The position numbers were made by a program, and so were the translations under genes. From Jacaranda mimosifolia (Eukaryota > Streptophyta > Magnoliopsida > Lamiales > Bignoniaceae), in the NCBI GenBank assembly GCA_018894105.1, contig CM032121.1:24211730-24275729 (forward strand): a stretch of DNA of 64,000 nt, given 5' to 3'. Shown here one piece after another: positions 13,176-26,430 of the stretch (the stretch's first letter is position 1; every line of letters begins with the position of its first letter). Under the pieces are notes generated by a model. The model had not been told where the DNA came from. It did no database searches and saw only the letters and a program-made list of their open reading frames with translations.

Positions 13176-14835
13176 ATAATCATAGGTGTTGAGGGAAAAA
13201 GTTCCCAATTTTTGTGAAAAGAATTAGCAATAAATGGGTCATACAGTTTTTCCATCCCATTCACTAGTATGAATTCGGTCAATTCACCCAAATATAAGTT
13301 GATTTCGACTTTTTATTACAGTTGCAAATTCATAATACAAAAATTCATCATTTAAATTAGTGATCTTTCAATAATTGACGTTTCTAATACACAAGTAACC
13401 ATTTTGTCTGTTCATTTATAAGTGCATTTATGCAATTTTTGTTACATATATTTTAATTTTTATTGAAATATGAGGCTTTTTATTTCTCGTAAAATTGTTA
13501 TATTGAGACTCATAGAGTATTTGGATTTAACAAATATTATAAACTTTGGCAGATCATATGATATTTTTGAAACTTATACAATATTATATCTTATTTTAAA
13601 AATAACATCTAGAAATGTTAGATTGAATAAAACATAGGGCCAAGTCTACTTCAATACTTGGTATGATGTTTTCTATCTAAATCGTTGCATCAGGAATCCT
13701 CTTCTCATCTTGTTTTCTTTCTTTCATTTTGATCGAAATTGATGCTTGGTGTTGGAGATAATTGATCTTGGGTTTCCGCATCATTTGGCTTCAGACCAGA
13801 AAGGCTCAGATCAAGTGGATCTATCTTTTGTTTTCGTCTTTCAATCTACGACAAATAATTACAATCGACCTTATTCTTACCTAATTTTGCCTTTGTTGAA
13901 TAGCATCTTAGTTCTTTTCTTTTCTTTTCCTGTAAAGTCCATCTTGCAAAAGAAAGTGTCAAAAAAGTTGAAAAAAGGAAAAAAAATCACCAACAAAGAT
14001 TCGAGGCTACGTAAGGGCATCATTTAATTTGTCTTTATTGCATGTTGCATGTTATTTCTAGCTCATTTTCATTATTTTCTTTTATTTAGTCAACTCTTTC
14101 AATTAATTGTTCGCTTTTCATTAATATACCATATGTTCCATATTCTAAACCGTTTACCATTAGTTTTTCTATTCGAATCTTTGAAAAAACAACACACAAA
14201 TCAACATTCAATCCTATATATTCTTTTGTTTCTTGCGCCCATTTACACACCATATATTCTTTTAATTCACTTCGTTCTGGGCCTTAAAAGCAAGTCTTTA
14301 TCCTTGCTAATTTCATCATGTAGTCAACTTCTTTGCATTCATGAGTCTTTATTACTTTTGAATACCTTTTATTTATTTCAATTTAGTTCATGGGTAGGTT
14401 TAAAAATATCTTTGTTTCAACTGCTTCAAGTTTTGCTCAACATTTGGATTGGTTCATTCTGAGTCACTTAAAATAATCGATAGAAAATTCTGCAGTGGAA
14501 AAGGGAAAGCGAATGTGAGGCTATCAGAGCGATTAAAAGCTGAACTATTTTCAAACATGAGAATTGAGTCGAAGAGAAAATATTTTGAGTGCAAACATGT
14601 GAGGAAGTGTGGGAAGAAATTTCTGTTCTTTTCTCATAATTTTCCAAAGTTTAGCAATATCAAACTGGCATCGTAAAGGTAGTGACAAGCAGCCATATAT
14701 GTTCTTCACTTTGGAATCTATTCAAAAGCAATTCACAAGGTTTGAATGTTATGTTTAATGAGCCAAGGGCTTGGATAGAGAAACATTCAGCCCAAATTGA
14801 AGAGTTAAAATCAACGTAGCAAGCTAGCTTTACCA
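13176..14835 (+). repeat. satellite monomer M9, left type, 1660 bp
   Basis: Mosaic monomer. Its 5' half shares TCTCGTAAAATTG (near 13485) with M6 and M7. Its 3' half carries the M3 variants, including TTAAAAGCAAGTC near 14285 and the longer TTTTC tract, here ending in CCTGTAAAG instead of CTTCTAAAG. Confidence 0.9.
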
Positions 14836-16485
14836 ATAATCATAGGTGTTGAGGGAAAAAGTTCCCAATTTTTGTGAAAAAAATTAGCAATAAATGGGTC
14901 ATACAGTTTTTCCATCTCATTCACTAGTATGAATTAGGTCAATTCACCCAAATATAAGTTGATTTCGACTTTTTATTACAGTTGCAAATTCATAATACAA
15001 AAATTCATGATTTAAATTAGTGATCTTTCAATAATTAACGTTTCTAATACACAAGTAACCATTTTGTCTGTTCATTTATAAGTGCATTTATGCAATATTG
15101 GTTACATATATTTTAATTTTTATTGAAATATGAGGCTTTTTATTTCTCATAAAATTGTTATATTGAGACTCATAGGGTATTTGGATTTAACAAATATTAT
15201 AAACTTTGGCAGACCATATGATATTTTTGAAACTTATACAATATTATATCTTATTTTAAAAATAAAATCTAGAAATGTTAGATTGAATATAACATAGGGC
15301 CAAGTCTACTTCAATACTTGGTATGATGTTTTCTATCTAAATCATTGCGTCAGGAATCCTCTTCTCATCTTGTTTTCTTTCTTTCATTTTGATCGAAATT
15401 GATGCTTGGTGTTGGAGATAATTGATCTTGGGTTTCCGCATCATTTGGCTTCAGACCAGAAAGGCTCAGATCAAGTGGATCTATCTTTTGTTTTCGTCTT
15501 TCAATCTACGACAAATAATTCCAATCGACCTTATTCTTACCCACTTTTGCCTTTGTTGAATAGCATCTTATTTCTTGTCTTCTAAAGTCCATCTTGTAAA
15601 AGAAGGAGTCAAAAAAGTTGAAAAAAGGAAAAAAAATCACCAACAAAGATTAGAGGCTACGTAAGGGCATCATTTAATTTGTCTTTATTGCATGTTGCAT
15701 GTTATTTCTAGCTCATTTCCATTATTTTCTTTTATTTAGTCAACTCTTTCAATTAATTGTTCGCTTTTCATTAATATACCTTATGTTCCATATTCTAAAC
15801 CGTTTACCATTAGTTTTTCTATTCGAATCTTTGAAAAAACAACACACAAATCAACATTCAATCCTATATATTCTTTCGTTTCTTGCGCCCATTTACACAC
15901 CATATATTCTTTCAAGTCAGTTCGTTCTGGGCCTTAAACGCAAGTCTTTATCCTTGCTAATTTCATCGTGTAGTCAACTTCTTTACATTCATGTGTCTTT
16001 ATTACTTTTGAATACCTTTTATTTATTTCAATTTAGTTCATGGGTTGGTTTAAAAATATCTTTGTTTCAACTGCTTCAAGTTTTGCTAAACATTTAGATT
16101 TGTTCATTCTGAGTCACTTAAAAGAATCGACAGAAAATTCTACAGTGGAAAAGGGAAAGCGAATGTGAGGCTATCAGAGCGATTAAAAGCTGAACTATTT
16201 TCAAACATAAGAATTGAGTCGAAGAGAAAATATTTTGAGTGCAAACATGTGAAGAAGTGTGGGAAGAAATTTCTGTTCTTTTCTCACATTTTTCCAAAGT
16301 TTAGCAACATCAAACTGGCATCGTGAAGGTAGGGACAAGCGGCCATATATGTTCTTCACTTTGGAAGCTATTCAAATGCAATTCACAAGGTTTGAATGTT
16401 ATGTTTAATGAGCCAAGGGCTTGGATAGAGAAACATTCAGCCCAAATTGAGGAGTTAAAATGAACGTAGCAAGCTAGCTTTACCA
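14836..16485 (+). repeat. satellite monomer M10, left type, 1650 bp
   Basis: Counterpart of M4 at an offset of 9908 bp (TTCATGATTTAAATT near 15005). Private changes include CTTTCAAGTCAGTTCG near 15910 and AGGGACAAGCGGCC near 16332. Confidence 0.9.
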
Positions 16486-18134
16486 ATAATCATAGGTGTT
16501 GAGGGAGAAAGTTCCCAATTTTTGTGAAAAAAATTAGCAATAAATTGGTCATACAGTTTTTCCATCTCATTCACTAGTATGAATTAGGTTTATTCACCCA
16601 AATATAAGTTGATTTCGACTTTTTATTACAGTTGCAAATTCATAATACAAAAATTCATCATTTAAATTAGTGATCTTTCAATAATTAACGTTTCTAATAC
16701 ACAAGTAACCATTTTGTCTGTTCATTTATAAGTGCATTTATGCAATTTTTGTTACATATATTTTAATTTTTATTGAAATATGAGGCTTTTTATTTCTCAT
16801 AAAATTGTTATATTAAGACTCATAAGGTATTTGGATTTAACAAATATTACAAACTTTGGCAGATCATATGATATTTTTGAAACTTATACAATATTATATC
16901 TTATTTTAAAAATAACATCTAGAAATGTTAGATTGAATAAAACATAGGGCCAAGTCTACTTCAATACTTGGTATGATGTTTTCTATCTAAATCGTTGCGT
17001 CAGGAATCCTCTTCTCATCTTGTTTTCTTTCTTTCATTTTGATCGAAATTGATGCTTGGTGTTGGAGATAATTGATCTTGGGTTTCCGCATCATTTGGCT
17101 TCAGACCAGAAAGGCTCAGATCAAGTGGATCTATCTTTTGTTTTCGTCTTTCAATCTACGACAAATAATTCCAATCGACCTTATTCTTACCTACTTTTGC
17201 CTTTGTTGAATAGCATCTTATTTCTTTTCTTCTAAAGTCCATCTTGTAAAATAAGGAGTCAAAAAAGTTGAAAAAAGGAAAAAAAATCACCAACAAAGAT
17301 TAGAGGCTACGTAAGGGCATCATTTAATTTGTCTTTATTGCATGTTGCATGTTATTTCTAGCTCATTTCCATTATTTTCTTTTATTTAGTCAACTCTTTC
17401 AATTAATTATTCGCTTTTCATTAATATACCTTATGTTCCATATTCTAAACCGTTTACCATTTGTTTTTCTATTCGAATCTTTGAAAAAACAACACACAAA
17501 TCAACATTCAATCCTATATATTCTCTCATTTCTTGTGCCCATTTACACTCCATTCATTCTTTTAATTCACTTCGTTCTGGGCCTCAAACACAAGTCTTTA
17601 TCTATGCTAATTTCATCGTGTAGTCAACTTCTTCGCATTCATGTGTCTTTATTACTTTTGAATACCTTTTATTTATTTCCATTTTGTTCATGGATAGGTT
17701 TAACTATATCTTTGTTTCAACTGCTTCAAGTTTTGCTAAACATTTAGATTGGTTCATTCTGAGTCACTTAAAAGAATCGACAGAAAATTCTACAGTGGAA
17801 AAGGGAAAGCGAATGTGAGGCTATCAGAGCGATTAAAAGCTGAACTATTTTCAAACATAAGAATTGAGTCGAAGAGAAAATATTTTGAGTGCAAACATGT
17901 GAAGAAGTGTGGGAAGAAATTTCTGTTCTTTTCTCACATTTTCCAAAGTTTAGCAACATCAAACTGGCATCGTGAAGGTAGTGACAAGCAGCCATATATG
18001 TTCTTCACTTTGGAAGCTATTCAAAAGCAATTCACAAGGTTTGAATGTCATGTTTAATGAGCCAAGGGCTTGGATAGAGAAACATTCAGCCCAAATTGAG
18101 GAGTTAAAATGAACGTAGCAAGCTAGCTTTACCA
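16486..18134 (+). repeat. satellite monomer M11, left type, 1649 bp
   Basis: Mosaic monomer. The 5' part matches M2/M3 (TTAGGTTTATTCACCC). The middle carries GTAAAATAAGGAGTC near 17247, found elsewhere only in M15. The 3' part (CACTCCATTCATTC near 17547) is the haplotype amplified in M12 and M13. Confidence 0.9.
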
Positions 18135-19798
18135 ATAATCATAGGTGTTGAGGGAAAAAGTTCCCAATTTTTGTGAAAAAAATTAGCAATAAATTGGTCA
18201 TACATTTTTTCCATCTCATTCACTAGTATGAATTAGGTCAATTCACCCAAATATAAGTTGATTTTGACTTTTTATTACAGTTGCAAATTCATAATACAAA
18301 AATTCATCATTTAAATTAGTGATCTTTCAATAATTAACGTTTCTAATACACAAGTAACCATTTTGTCTGCTCATTTATAAGTGCATTTATGCCATATTGG
18401 TTACATATATTTTAATTTTTATTGAAATATGAGGCTTTTTATTTCTCATAAGATTGTTATATTGAGACTCATAGGGTATTTGGATTTAACAAATATTATA
18501 AACATTGGTAGATCATATGATATTTTTGAAACTCATACAATATTATATCTTATTTTAAAAATAAAATCTAGAAATGTTAGATTGAATATAACATAGGGCC
18601 AAGTCTACTTCAATACTTGGTATGATGTTTTCTATCTAAATCGTTGCGTCAGGATTCCTCTTCTCGTCCTGTTTTCTTTCTTTCATTTTGATCGAAATTG
18701 ATGCTTGGTGTTGGAGATAATTGATCTTGGGTTTCCGCATCATTTGGCTTCAGACCAGAAAGGCTCAGATCAAGTGGATCTATCTTTTGTTTTCGTCTTT
18801 CAATCTACGACAAATAATTCCAATCGACCTTATTCTTACCTACTTTTGCCTTTGTTGAATAGCATCTTATTTCTTTTCTTTTCTTTTCTTTTCTTCTAAA
18901 GTCCATCTTGTAAAAGAAGGAGTCAAAAAAGTTGAAAAAAGGAAAAAAAATCTCCAACAAAGATTAGAGGCTACGTAAGGGCATCATTTAATTTGTCTTT
19001 ATTGCATGTTGCATGTTATTTCTAGCTCATTTCCATTATTTTCTTTTATTTAGTCAACTCTTTCAATTAATTGTTCGCTTTTCATTAATATACCTTATGT
19101 TCCATATTCTAAACCGTTTACCACTAGTTTTTCTATTCGAATCTTTTAAAAAACAACACACAAATCAACATTCAATCCTATATATTCTCTCATTTCTTGT
19201 GCCCATTTACACTCCATTCATTCTTTTAATTCACTTCGTTCTGGGCCTCAAACACAAGTCTTTATCTATGCTAATTTCATCGTGTAGTCAACTTCTTCGC
19301 ATTCATGTGTCTTTATTACTTTTGAATACCTTTTATTTATTTCCATTTTGTTCATGGATAGGTTTAACTATATCTTTGTTTCAACTGCTTCAAGTTTTGC
19401 TAAACATTTGGATTGGTTCATTCTGAGTCACTTAAAAGAATCGACAGAAAATTCTATAGTGGAAAAGGGAAAGCGAATGTGAGGCTATCAGAGCGATTAA
19501 AAGCTGAACTATTTTCAAACATAAGAATTGAGTCGAAGAGAAAATATTTTGAGTGCAAACATGTGAAGAAGTGTGGGAAGAAATTTCTGTTCTTTTCTCA
19601 CATTTTCCAAAGTTTAGCAACATCAAACTGGCATCGTGAAGGTAGTGACAAGCAGCCATATATGTTCTTCACTTTGGAAGCTATTCAAAAGCAATTCACA
19701 AGGTTTGAATGTCATGTTTAATGAGCCAAGGGCTTGGATAGAGAAACATTCAGCCCAAATTGAGGAGTTAAAATGAACGTAGCAAGCTAGCTTTACCA
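18135..19798 (+). repeat. satellite monomer M12, left type, 1664 bp
   Basis: First of three nearly identical monomers. It is 15 bp longer than M11 because the TTTTC tract near 18870-18896 has three extra units. Private markers are ATGCCATATTGG near 18390, CTCGTCCTGTTTTC near 18663 and CACTAGTTTTTC near 19121. Confidence 0.9.
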
Positions 19799-21461
19799 AT
19801 AATCATAGGTGTTGAGGGAAAAAGTTCCCAATTTTTGTGAAAAAAATTAGCAATAAATTGGTCATACATTTTTTCCATCTCATTCACTAGTATGAATTAG
19901 GTCAATTCACCCAAATATAAGTTGATTTCGACTTTTTATTACAGTTGCAAATTCATAATACAAAAATTCATCATTTAAATTAGTGATCTTTCAATAATTA
20001 ACGTTTCTAATACACAAGTAACCATTTTGTCTGCTCATTTATAAGTGCATTTATGCCATATTGGTTACATATATTTTAATTTTTATTGAAATATGAGGCT
20101 TTTTATTTCTCATAAGATTGTTATATTGAGACTCATAGGGTATTTGGATTTAACAAATATTATAAACATTGGTAGATCATATGATATTTTTGAAACTCAT
20201 ACAATATTATATCTTATTTTAAAAATAAAATCTAGAAATGTTAGATTGAATATAACATAGGGCCAAGTCTACTTCAATACTTGGTATGATGTTTTCTATC
20301 TAAATCGTTGCGTCAGGATTCCTCTTCTCGTCCTGTTTTCTTTCTTTCATTTTGATCGAAATTGATGCTTGGTGTTGGAGATAATTGATCTTGGGTTTCC
20401 GCATCATTTGGCTTCAGACCAGAAAGGCTCAGATCAAGTGGATCTATCTTTTGTTTTCGTCTTTCAATCTACGACAAATAATTCCAATCGACCTTATTCT
20501 TACCTACTTTTGCCTTTGTTGAATAGCATCTTATTTCTTTTCTTTTCTTTTCTTTTCTTCTAAAGTCCATCTTGTAAAAGAAGGAGTCAAAAAAGTTGAA
20601 AAAAGGAAAAAAAATCTCCAACAAAGATTAGAGGCTACGTAAGGGCATCATTTAATTTGTCTTTATTGCATGTTGCATGTTATTTCTAGCTCATTCCATT
20701 ATTTTCTTTTATTTAGTCAACTCTTTCAATTAATTGTTCGCTTTTCATTAATATACCTTATGTTCCATATTCTAAACCGTTTACCACTAGTTTTTCTATT
20801 CGAATCTTTTAAAAAACAACACACAAATCAACATTCAATCCTATATATTCTCTCATTTCTTGTGCCCATTTACACTCCATTCATTCTTTTAATTCACTTC
20901 GTTCTGGGCCTCAAACACAAGTCTTTATCTATGCTAATTTCATCGTGTAGTCAACTTCTTCGCATTCATGTGTCTTTATTACTTTTGAATACCTTTTATT
21001 TATTTCCATTTTGTTCATGGATAGGTTTAACTATATCTTTGTTTCAACTGCTTCAAGTTTTGCTAAACATTTGGATTGGTTCATTCTGAGTCACTTAAAA
21101 GAATCGACAGAAAATTCTATAGTGGAAAAGGGAAAGCGAATGTGAGGCTATCAGAGCGATTAAAAGCTGAACTATTTTCAAACATAAGAATTGAGTCGAA
21201 GAGAAAATATTTTGAGTGCAAACATGTGAAGAAGTGTGGGAAGAAATTTCTGTTCTTTTCTCACATTTTCCAAAGTTTAGCAACATCAAACTGGCATCGT
21301 GAAGGTAGTGACAAGCAGCCATATATGTTCTTCACTTTGGAAGCTATTCAAAAGCAATTCACAAGGTTTGAATGTCATGTTTAATGAGCCAAGGGCTTGG
21401 ATAGAGAAACATTCAGCCCAAATTGAGGAGTTAAAATGAACGTAGCAAGCTAGCTTTACCA
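19799..21461 (+). repeat. satellite monomer M13, left type, 1663 bp
   Basis: Nearly identical to M12. It differs by a 1-bp deletion (GCTCATTCCATT instead of GCTCATTTCCATT near 20690), which shifts the frame of the recurrent ~137-codon open frame in this copy. That is one of the arguments against the frame being a gene. Confidence 0.9.
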
Positions 21462-23125
21462 ATAATCATAGGTGTTGAGGGAAAAAGTTCCCAATTTTTG
21501 TGAAAAAAATTAGCAATAAATTGGTCATACATTTTTTCCATCTCATTCACTAGTATGAATTAGGTCAATTCACCCAAATATAAGTTGATTTCGACTTTTT
21601 ATTACAGTTGCAAATTCATAATACAAAAATTCATCATTTAAATTAGTGATCTTTCAATAATTAACGTTTCTAATACACAAGTAACCATTTTGTCTGCTCA
21701 TTTATAAGTGCATTTATGCCATATTGGTTACATATATTTTAATTTTTATTGAAATATGAGGCTTTTTATTTCTCATAAGATTGTTATATTGAGACTCATA
21801 GGGTATTTGGATTTAACAAATATTATAAACATTGGTAGATCATATGATATTTTTGAAACTCATACAATATTATATCTTATTTTAAAAATAAAATCTAGAA
21901 ATGTTAGATTGAATATAACATAGGGCCAAGTCTACTTCAATACTTGGTATGATGTTTTCTATCTAAATCGTTGCGTCAGGATTCCTCTTCTCGTCCTGTT
22001 TTCTTTCTTTCATTTTGATCGAAATTGATGCTTGGTGTTGGAGATAATTGATCTTGGGTTTCCGCATCATTTGGCTTCAGACCAGAAAGGCTCAGATCAA
22101 GTGGATCTATCTTTTGTTTTCGTCTTTCAATCTACGACAAATAATTCCAATCGACCTTATTCTTACCTACTTTTGCCTTTGTTGAATAGCATCTTATTTC
22201 TTTTCTTTTCTTTTCTTTTCTTCTAAAGTCCATCTTGTAAAAGAAGGAGTCAAAAAAGTTGAAAAAAGGAAAAAAAATCTCCAACAAAGATTAGAGGCTA
22301 CGTAAGGGCATCATTTAATTTGTCTTTATTGCATGTTGCATGTTATTTCTAGCTCATTTCCATTATTTTCTTTTATTTAGTCAACTCTTTCAATTAATTG
22401 TTCGCTTTTCATTAATATACCTTATGTTCCATATTCTAAACCGTTTACCACTAGTTTTTCTATTCGAATCTTTTAAAAAACAACACACAAATCAACATTC
22501 AATCCTATATATTCTTTCGTTTCTTGCGCCCATTTACACACCATATATTCTTTTAATTCACTTCGTTCTGGGCCTTAAACGCAAGTCTTTATCCTTGCTA
22601 ATTTCATCGTGTAGTCGACTTCTTTGCATTCATGCGTCTTTATTACTTTTGAATACCTTTTATTTATTTCAATTTAGTTCATGGGTAGGTTTAAAAATAT
22701 CTTTGTTTCAACTGCTTCAAGTTTTGCTAAACATTTAGATTGGTTCATTCTGAGTCACTTAAAAGAATCGACAGAAAATTCTACAGTGGAAAAGGGAAAG
22801 CGAATGTGAGGCTATCAGAGCGATTAAAAGCTGAACTATTTTCAAACATAAGAATTGAGTCGAAGAGAAAATATTTTGAGTGCAAACATGTGAAGAAGTG
22901 TGGGAAGAAATTTCTGTTCTTTTCTCACATTTTCCAAAGTTTAGCAACATCAAACTGGCATCGTGAAGGTAGTGACAAGCAGCCATATATGTTCTTCACT
23001 TTGGAAGCTATACAAAAGCAATTCACAAGGTTTGAATGTCATGTTTAATGAGCCAAGGGCTTGGATAGAGAAACATTGAGCCCAAATTGAGGAGTTAAAA
23101 TGAACGTAGCAAGCTAGCTTTACCA
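21462..23125 (+). repeat. satellite monomer M14, left type, 1664 bp, chimeric
   Basis: The 5' part, to about 22475, has all the M12/M13 markers (TTTTAAAAAACAAC near 22472). By about 22515 it has switched to the commoner haplotype TTCTTTCGTTTCTTGCGCCC. The crossover or conversion tract edge lies in that ~45-bp interval. Confidence 0.9.
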
Positions 23126-24200
23126 ATAATCATAGGTGTTGAGGGAAAAAGTTCCCAATTTTTGTGAAAAAAATTAGGAATAAATTGGTCATACATTTTT
23201 TCCATCTCATTCACAAGTATGAATTAGGTCAATTCAGCCAAATATAAGTTGATTTCGACTTTTTATTACAGTTGCAAATTCATAATACAAAAATTCATCA
23301 TTTAAATTAGTGATCTTTCAATAATTAACGTTTCTAATACACAAGTAACCATTTTGTCTGCTCATTTATAAGTGCATTTATGCAATATTGGTTACATATA
23401 TTTTAATTTTTATTGAAATATGAGGCTTTTTATTTCTCATAAGATTGTTATATTGAGACTCATAGGGTATTTGGATTTAACAAATATTATAAACATTGGT
23501 AGATCATATGATATTTTTGAAACTCATACAATATTATATCTTATTTTAAAAATAAAATCTACAAATGTTAGATTGAATATAACATAGGGCCAAGTCTACT
23601 TCAATACTTGGTATGATGTTTTCTATCTAAATCGTTGCGTCAGGATTCCTCTTCTCATCCTGTTTTCTTTCTTTCATTTTGATCGAAATTGATGCTTGGT
23701 GTTGGAGATAATTGATCTTGGGTTTCCGCATCATTTGGCTTCAGACCAGAAAGGCTCAGATCAAGTGGATCTATCTTTTGTTTTCGTCTTTCAATCTACG
23801 ACAAATAATTCCAATCGACCTTATTCTTACCTACTTTTGCCTTTGTTGAATAGCATCTTATTTCTTTTCTTCTAAAGTCCATCTTGTAAAATAAGGAGTC
23901 AAAAAAGTTGAAAAAAGGAAAAAAAATCACCAACAAAGATTAGAGGCTACGTAAGGGCATCATTTAATTTGTCTTTATTGCATGTTGCATGTTATTTCTA
24001 GCTCATTTCCATTATTTTCTTTTATTTAGTCAACTCTTTCAATTAATTATTCGCTTTTCATTAATATACCTTATGTTCCATATTCTAAACCGTTTACCAT
24101 TTGTTTTTCTATTCGAATCTTTGAAAAAACAACACACAAATCAACATTCAATCCTATATATTCTCTCATTTCTTGTGCCCATTTACACTCCATACATTCA
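23126..24200 (+). repeat. satellite monomer M15, left type, truncated to 1075 bp
   Basis: An M11-like monomer (GTAAAATAAGGAGTC near 23887, CCATTTGTTTTTC near 24097). Its 3' ~575 bp are missing: the sequence runs CATACATTCA at 24191-24200 straight into phase 0 of the next monomer. Only 2 bp (CA) could be microhomology. It is the last clearly left-type monomer. Confidence 0.9.
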
Positions 24201-25857
24201 ATAATCATAGGTGTTGAGGGAAAAAGTTCCCAATTTTTGTGAAAAAAATTAGCAATAAATTGGTCATACAGTTTTCCATCTCACTCACTAGGATGAATTA
24301 GGTGAATTCACCTAAATATAAGTTGATTTCGACTTTTTCTTACAGTTGCAAATTCATAATACAAAAATTTATCATTTAAATTAATGATCTTTCAATAATT
24401 AATGTTTCTAACACACAAGTAACCATTTTGTCTTTGCATTTATAGTGCATTCATGTGATATTTGTTACATATAATTTAATTTTTGTTGCAATCGGAAGCT
24501 TTTTATTTCTCATAAAATTGTTATAGTGAGACTCGTAGGGTATTTAGATTTAACAAATATTATAAATGTTGGCAGTTTATATGATATTTTTGAGACTTAT
24601 ACAATATTATATGTTATTTTAAAAATAACATCTTGAAATGTTAGATTGAGTAAAACATAGCGCCAAGTCTACTTCAATACTTGGTATGATGTTTTCTATC
24701 TAAACGTTGCGTCAGGAATCCTCTTCTCATCTTATTTTCTTCCTTTCATTTTGATCGAAATTGATACTTGGTGTTGGAGATAATTGATCTTGGGTTTCCA
24801 CATCGTTTGGCTTCAGAGCGGAAAAGCTCATATCAAGTGGATCTATCTTTTGTTTTTGTCTTTCAATCTATGACAAATAATTCCAGTCGACCTTATTCTT
24901 ACCTATTTTTGCCTTCGTTGAATAGAATCTTGGTTCTTTTCTTTTCTTTTTTCCTAAAGTCCACCTTGTGAAAGAAAGGGTCAAAAAAGTTGAAAAAAGG
25001 AAAAAATATCACCGAGAAAGATTAGAGGCCACGTAAGGGCATCATTTAATTTGTCTTTATTGCATGTTGCATGTTATTTCTTGCTCATTTCCATTATTTT
25101 CCTTTATTTAGTCAACTCTTTCAATTAATTGTTCGTTTTTCATTAATATACCTTATGTTCCATATTCTAAACCGTTTACCATTAGTTTTTCTATTCAAAT
25201 CTTTGAAAAAAAAACACACAAATCAACATTCAATCCTATATATTCTCTCCTTTCTTGTGCCCATTTACACACCATACATTCTTTTAATTCACTTCGTTCT
25301 GGGCCTTAAACGCAAGTCTTTATCCTTCCTAATTTCATCGTGTGGTTAACTTCTTTGCATTCATGTGTCTTTATTGCTTTTGAATACCTTTTATTTATTT
25401 CCATTTAGTTCATGGGTAAGTTTGACTGTATCTTTGTTTCAACTGCTTCAAGTTTTGCTCAGCATTTGGATTGCTTCATTATGAGTCACTTAAACGAATC
25501 GACAGAAAATTCTAGAGTGGAAAAGGGCAAACGAGAGTGAGGCTATCAGAGCGATTAAAAGTCGAACCACGTTCAAACTTGGGAATTGAGTCAAAGAGAA
25601 AAATTTTTGAGTGCAAACATGTGAATAAATGTGCGAGTAAATTTCTGTTCTTTTCTTACTATTTTTGCAAAGTTTATTATTATCAAACTGGCATAGTGAA
25701 GGTAGTGACAAGCAGCCATATATGTTCTTCACTTTGGATGCTATTCAAAAGCAATTCACAAGGTTGAATGTTATGTTTAATGAGCTAAGGGCTTGAATAG
25801 AGAAACATTCAGCCCAAATTGAGGAGTTAAAACAAAGGTCGCAAGCTAGCTTTACCC
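24201..25857 (+). repeat. satellite monomer M16, first right-type monomer, 1657 bp
   Basis: The first ~60 bases still look left-type (GAGGGAAAAAGTTCCC). From about 24270 onward right-type variants dominate, for example TTTTTCTTACAG, TTGCAATCGGAAGC and TCTAACACACAAG. It carries many private substitutions compared with the uniform block to its left. Confidence 0.85.
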
Positions 25858-26430
25858 ATAATCATAGGTGCTGAGGGACAATGTTCACAATTTTTGAGAA
25901 AAAAATTAGCAATAAGTTGGTCATAATGTTTTTCCATATCATTCACTTGGATGAATTAGGTTAATTCACCAAATATAAGTTGATTTCGACTTTTTCTTAC
26001 AGTTGAAAATTCATAATACAAAAATTTATCATTTAAATTAGTGATCTTTCAATAATTAATGTTTCTAACACACAAGTAACCATTTTGTGTTTGCATTTAT
26101 GTGATATTTGTTACATATAATTTAATTTTTATTGCAATCGGAGGCTTTTTATTTCTCATAAAATTGTTATAGTGAGACTCGTAGGGTATTTAGATTTAAC
26201 GAATATTATAAATGTTGGTAGTTTATATGATATTTTTGAAACTTATACAATATTATATGTTATTTTAAAAATAACATCTTGAAATGTTAGATTGAATAAA
26301 ACATAGCGCCAAGTCTACGTCAATACTTGGTATGATGTTTTCTATCTAAACGTTGCGTCAGGAATCCTCTTCTCATCTTATTTTCTTCCTTTCATTTTGA
26401 TCGAAATTGGTACTTGGTGTTGGAGATAAT
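25858..26430 (+). repeat. satellite monomer M17, 5' remnant (573 bp)
   Basis: A right-type monomer that follows the consensus to TTGGAGATAAT at 26420-26430 and then stops. The expected continuation TGATCTTGGG is replaced by unrelated sequence. The other part of this monomer resumes at 33941. Confidence 0.9.

Noticed and set aside
17768..17995. Minus-strand frames of 73-80 codons opposite the 3' part of monomers (also 19432, 21095, 22759, 25490, 40167 and 46018)
   Set aside because: They are shadows of the repeat on the other strand, are inconsistent between monomer types and have no protein-like composition.
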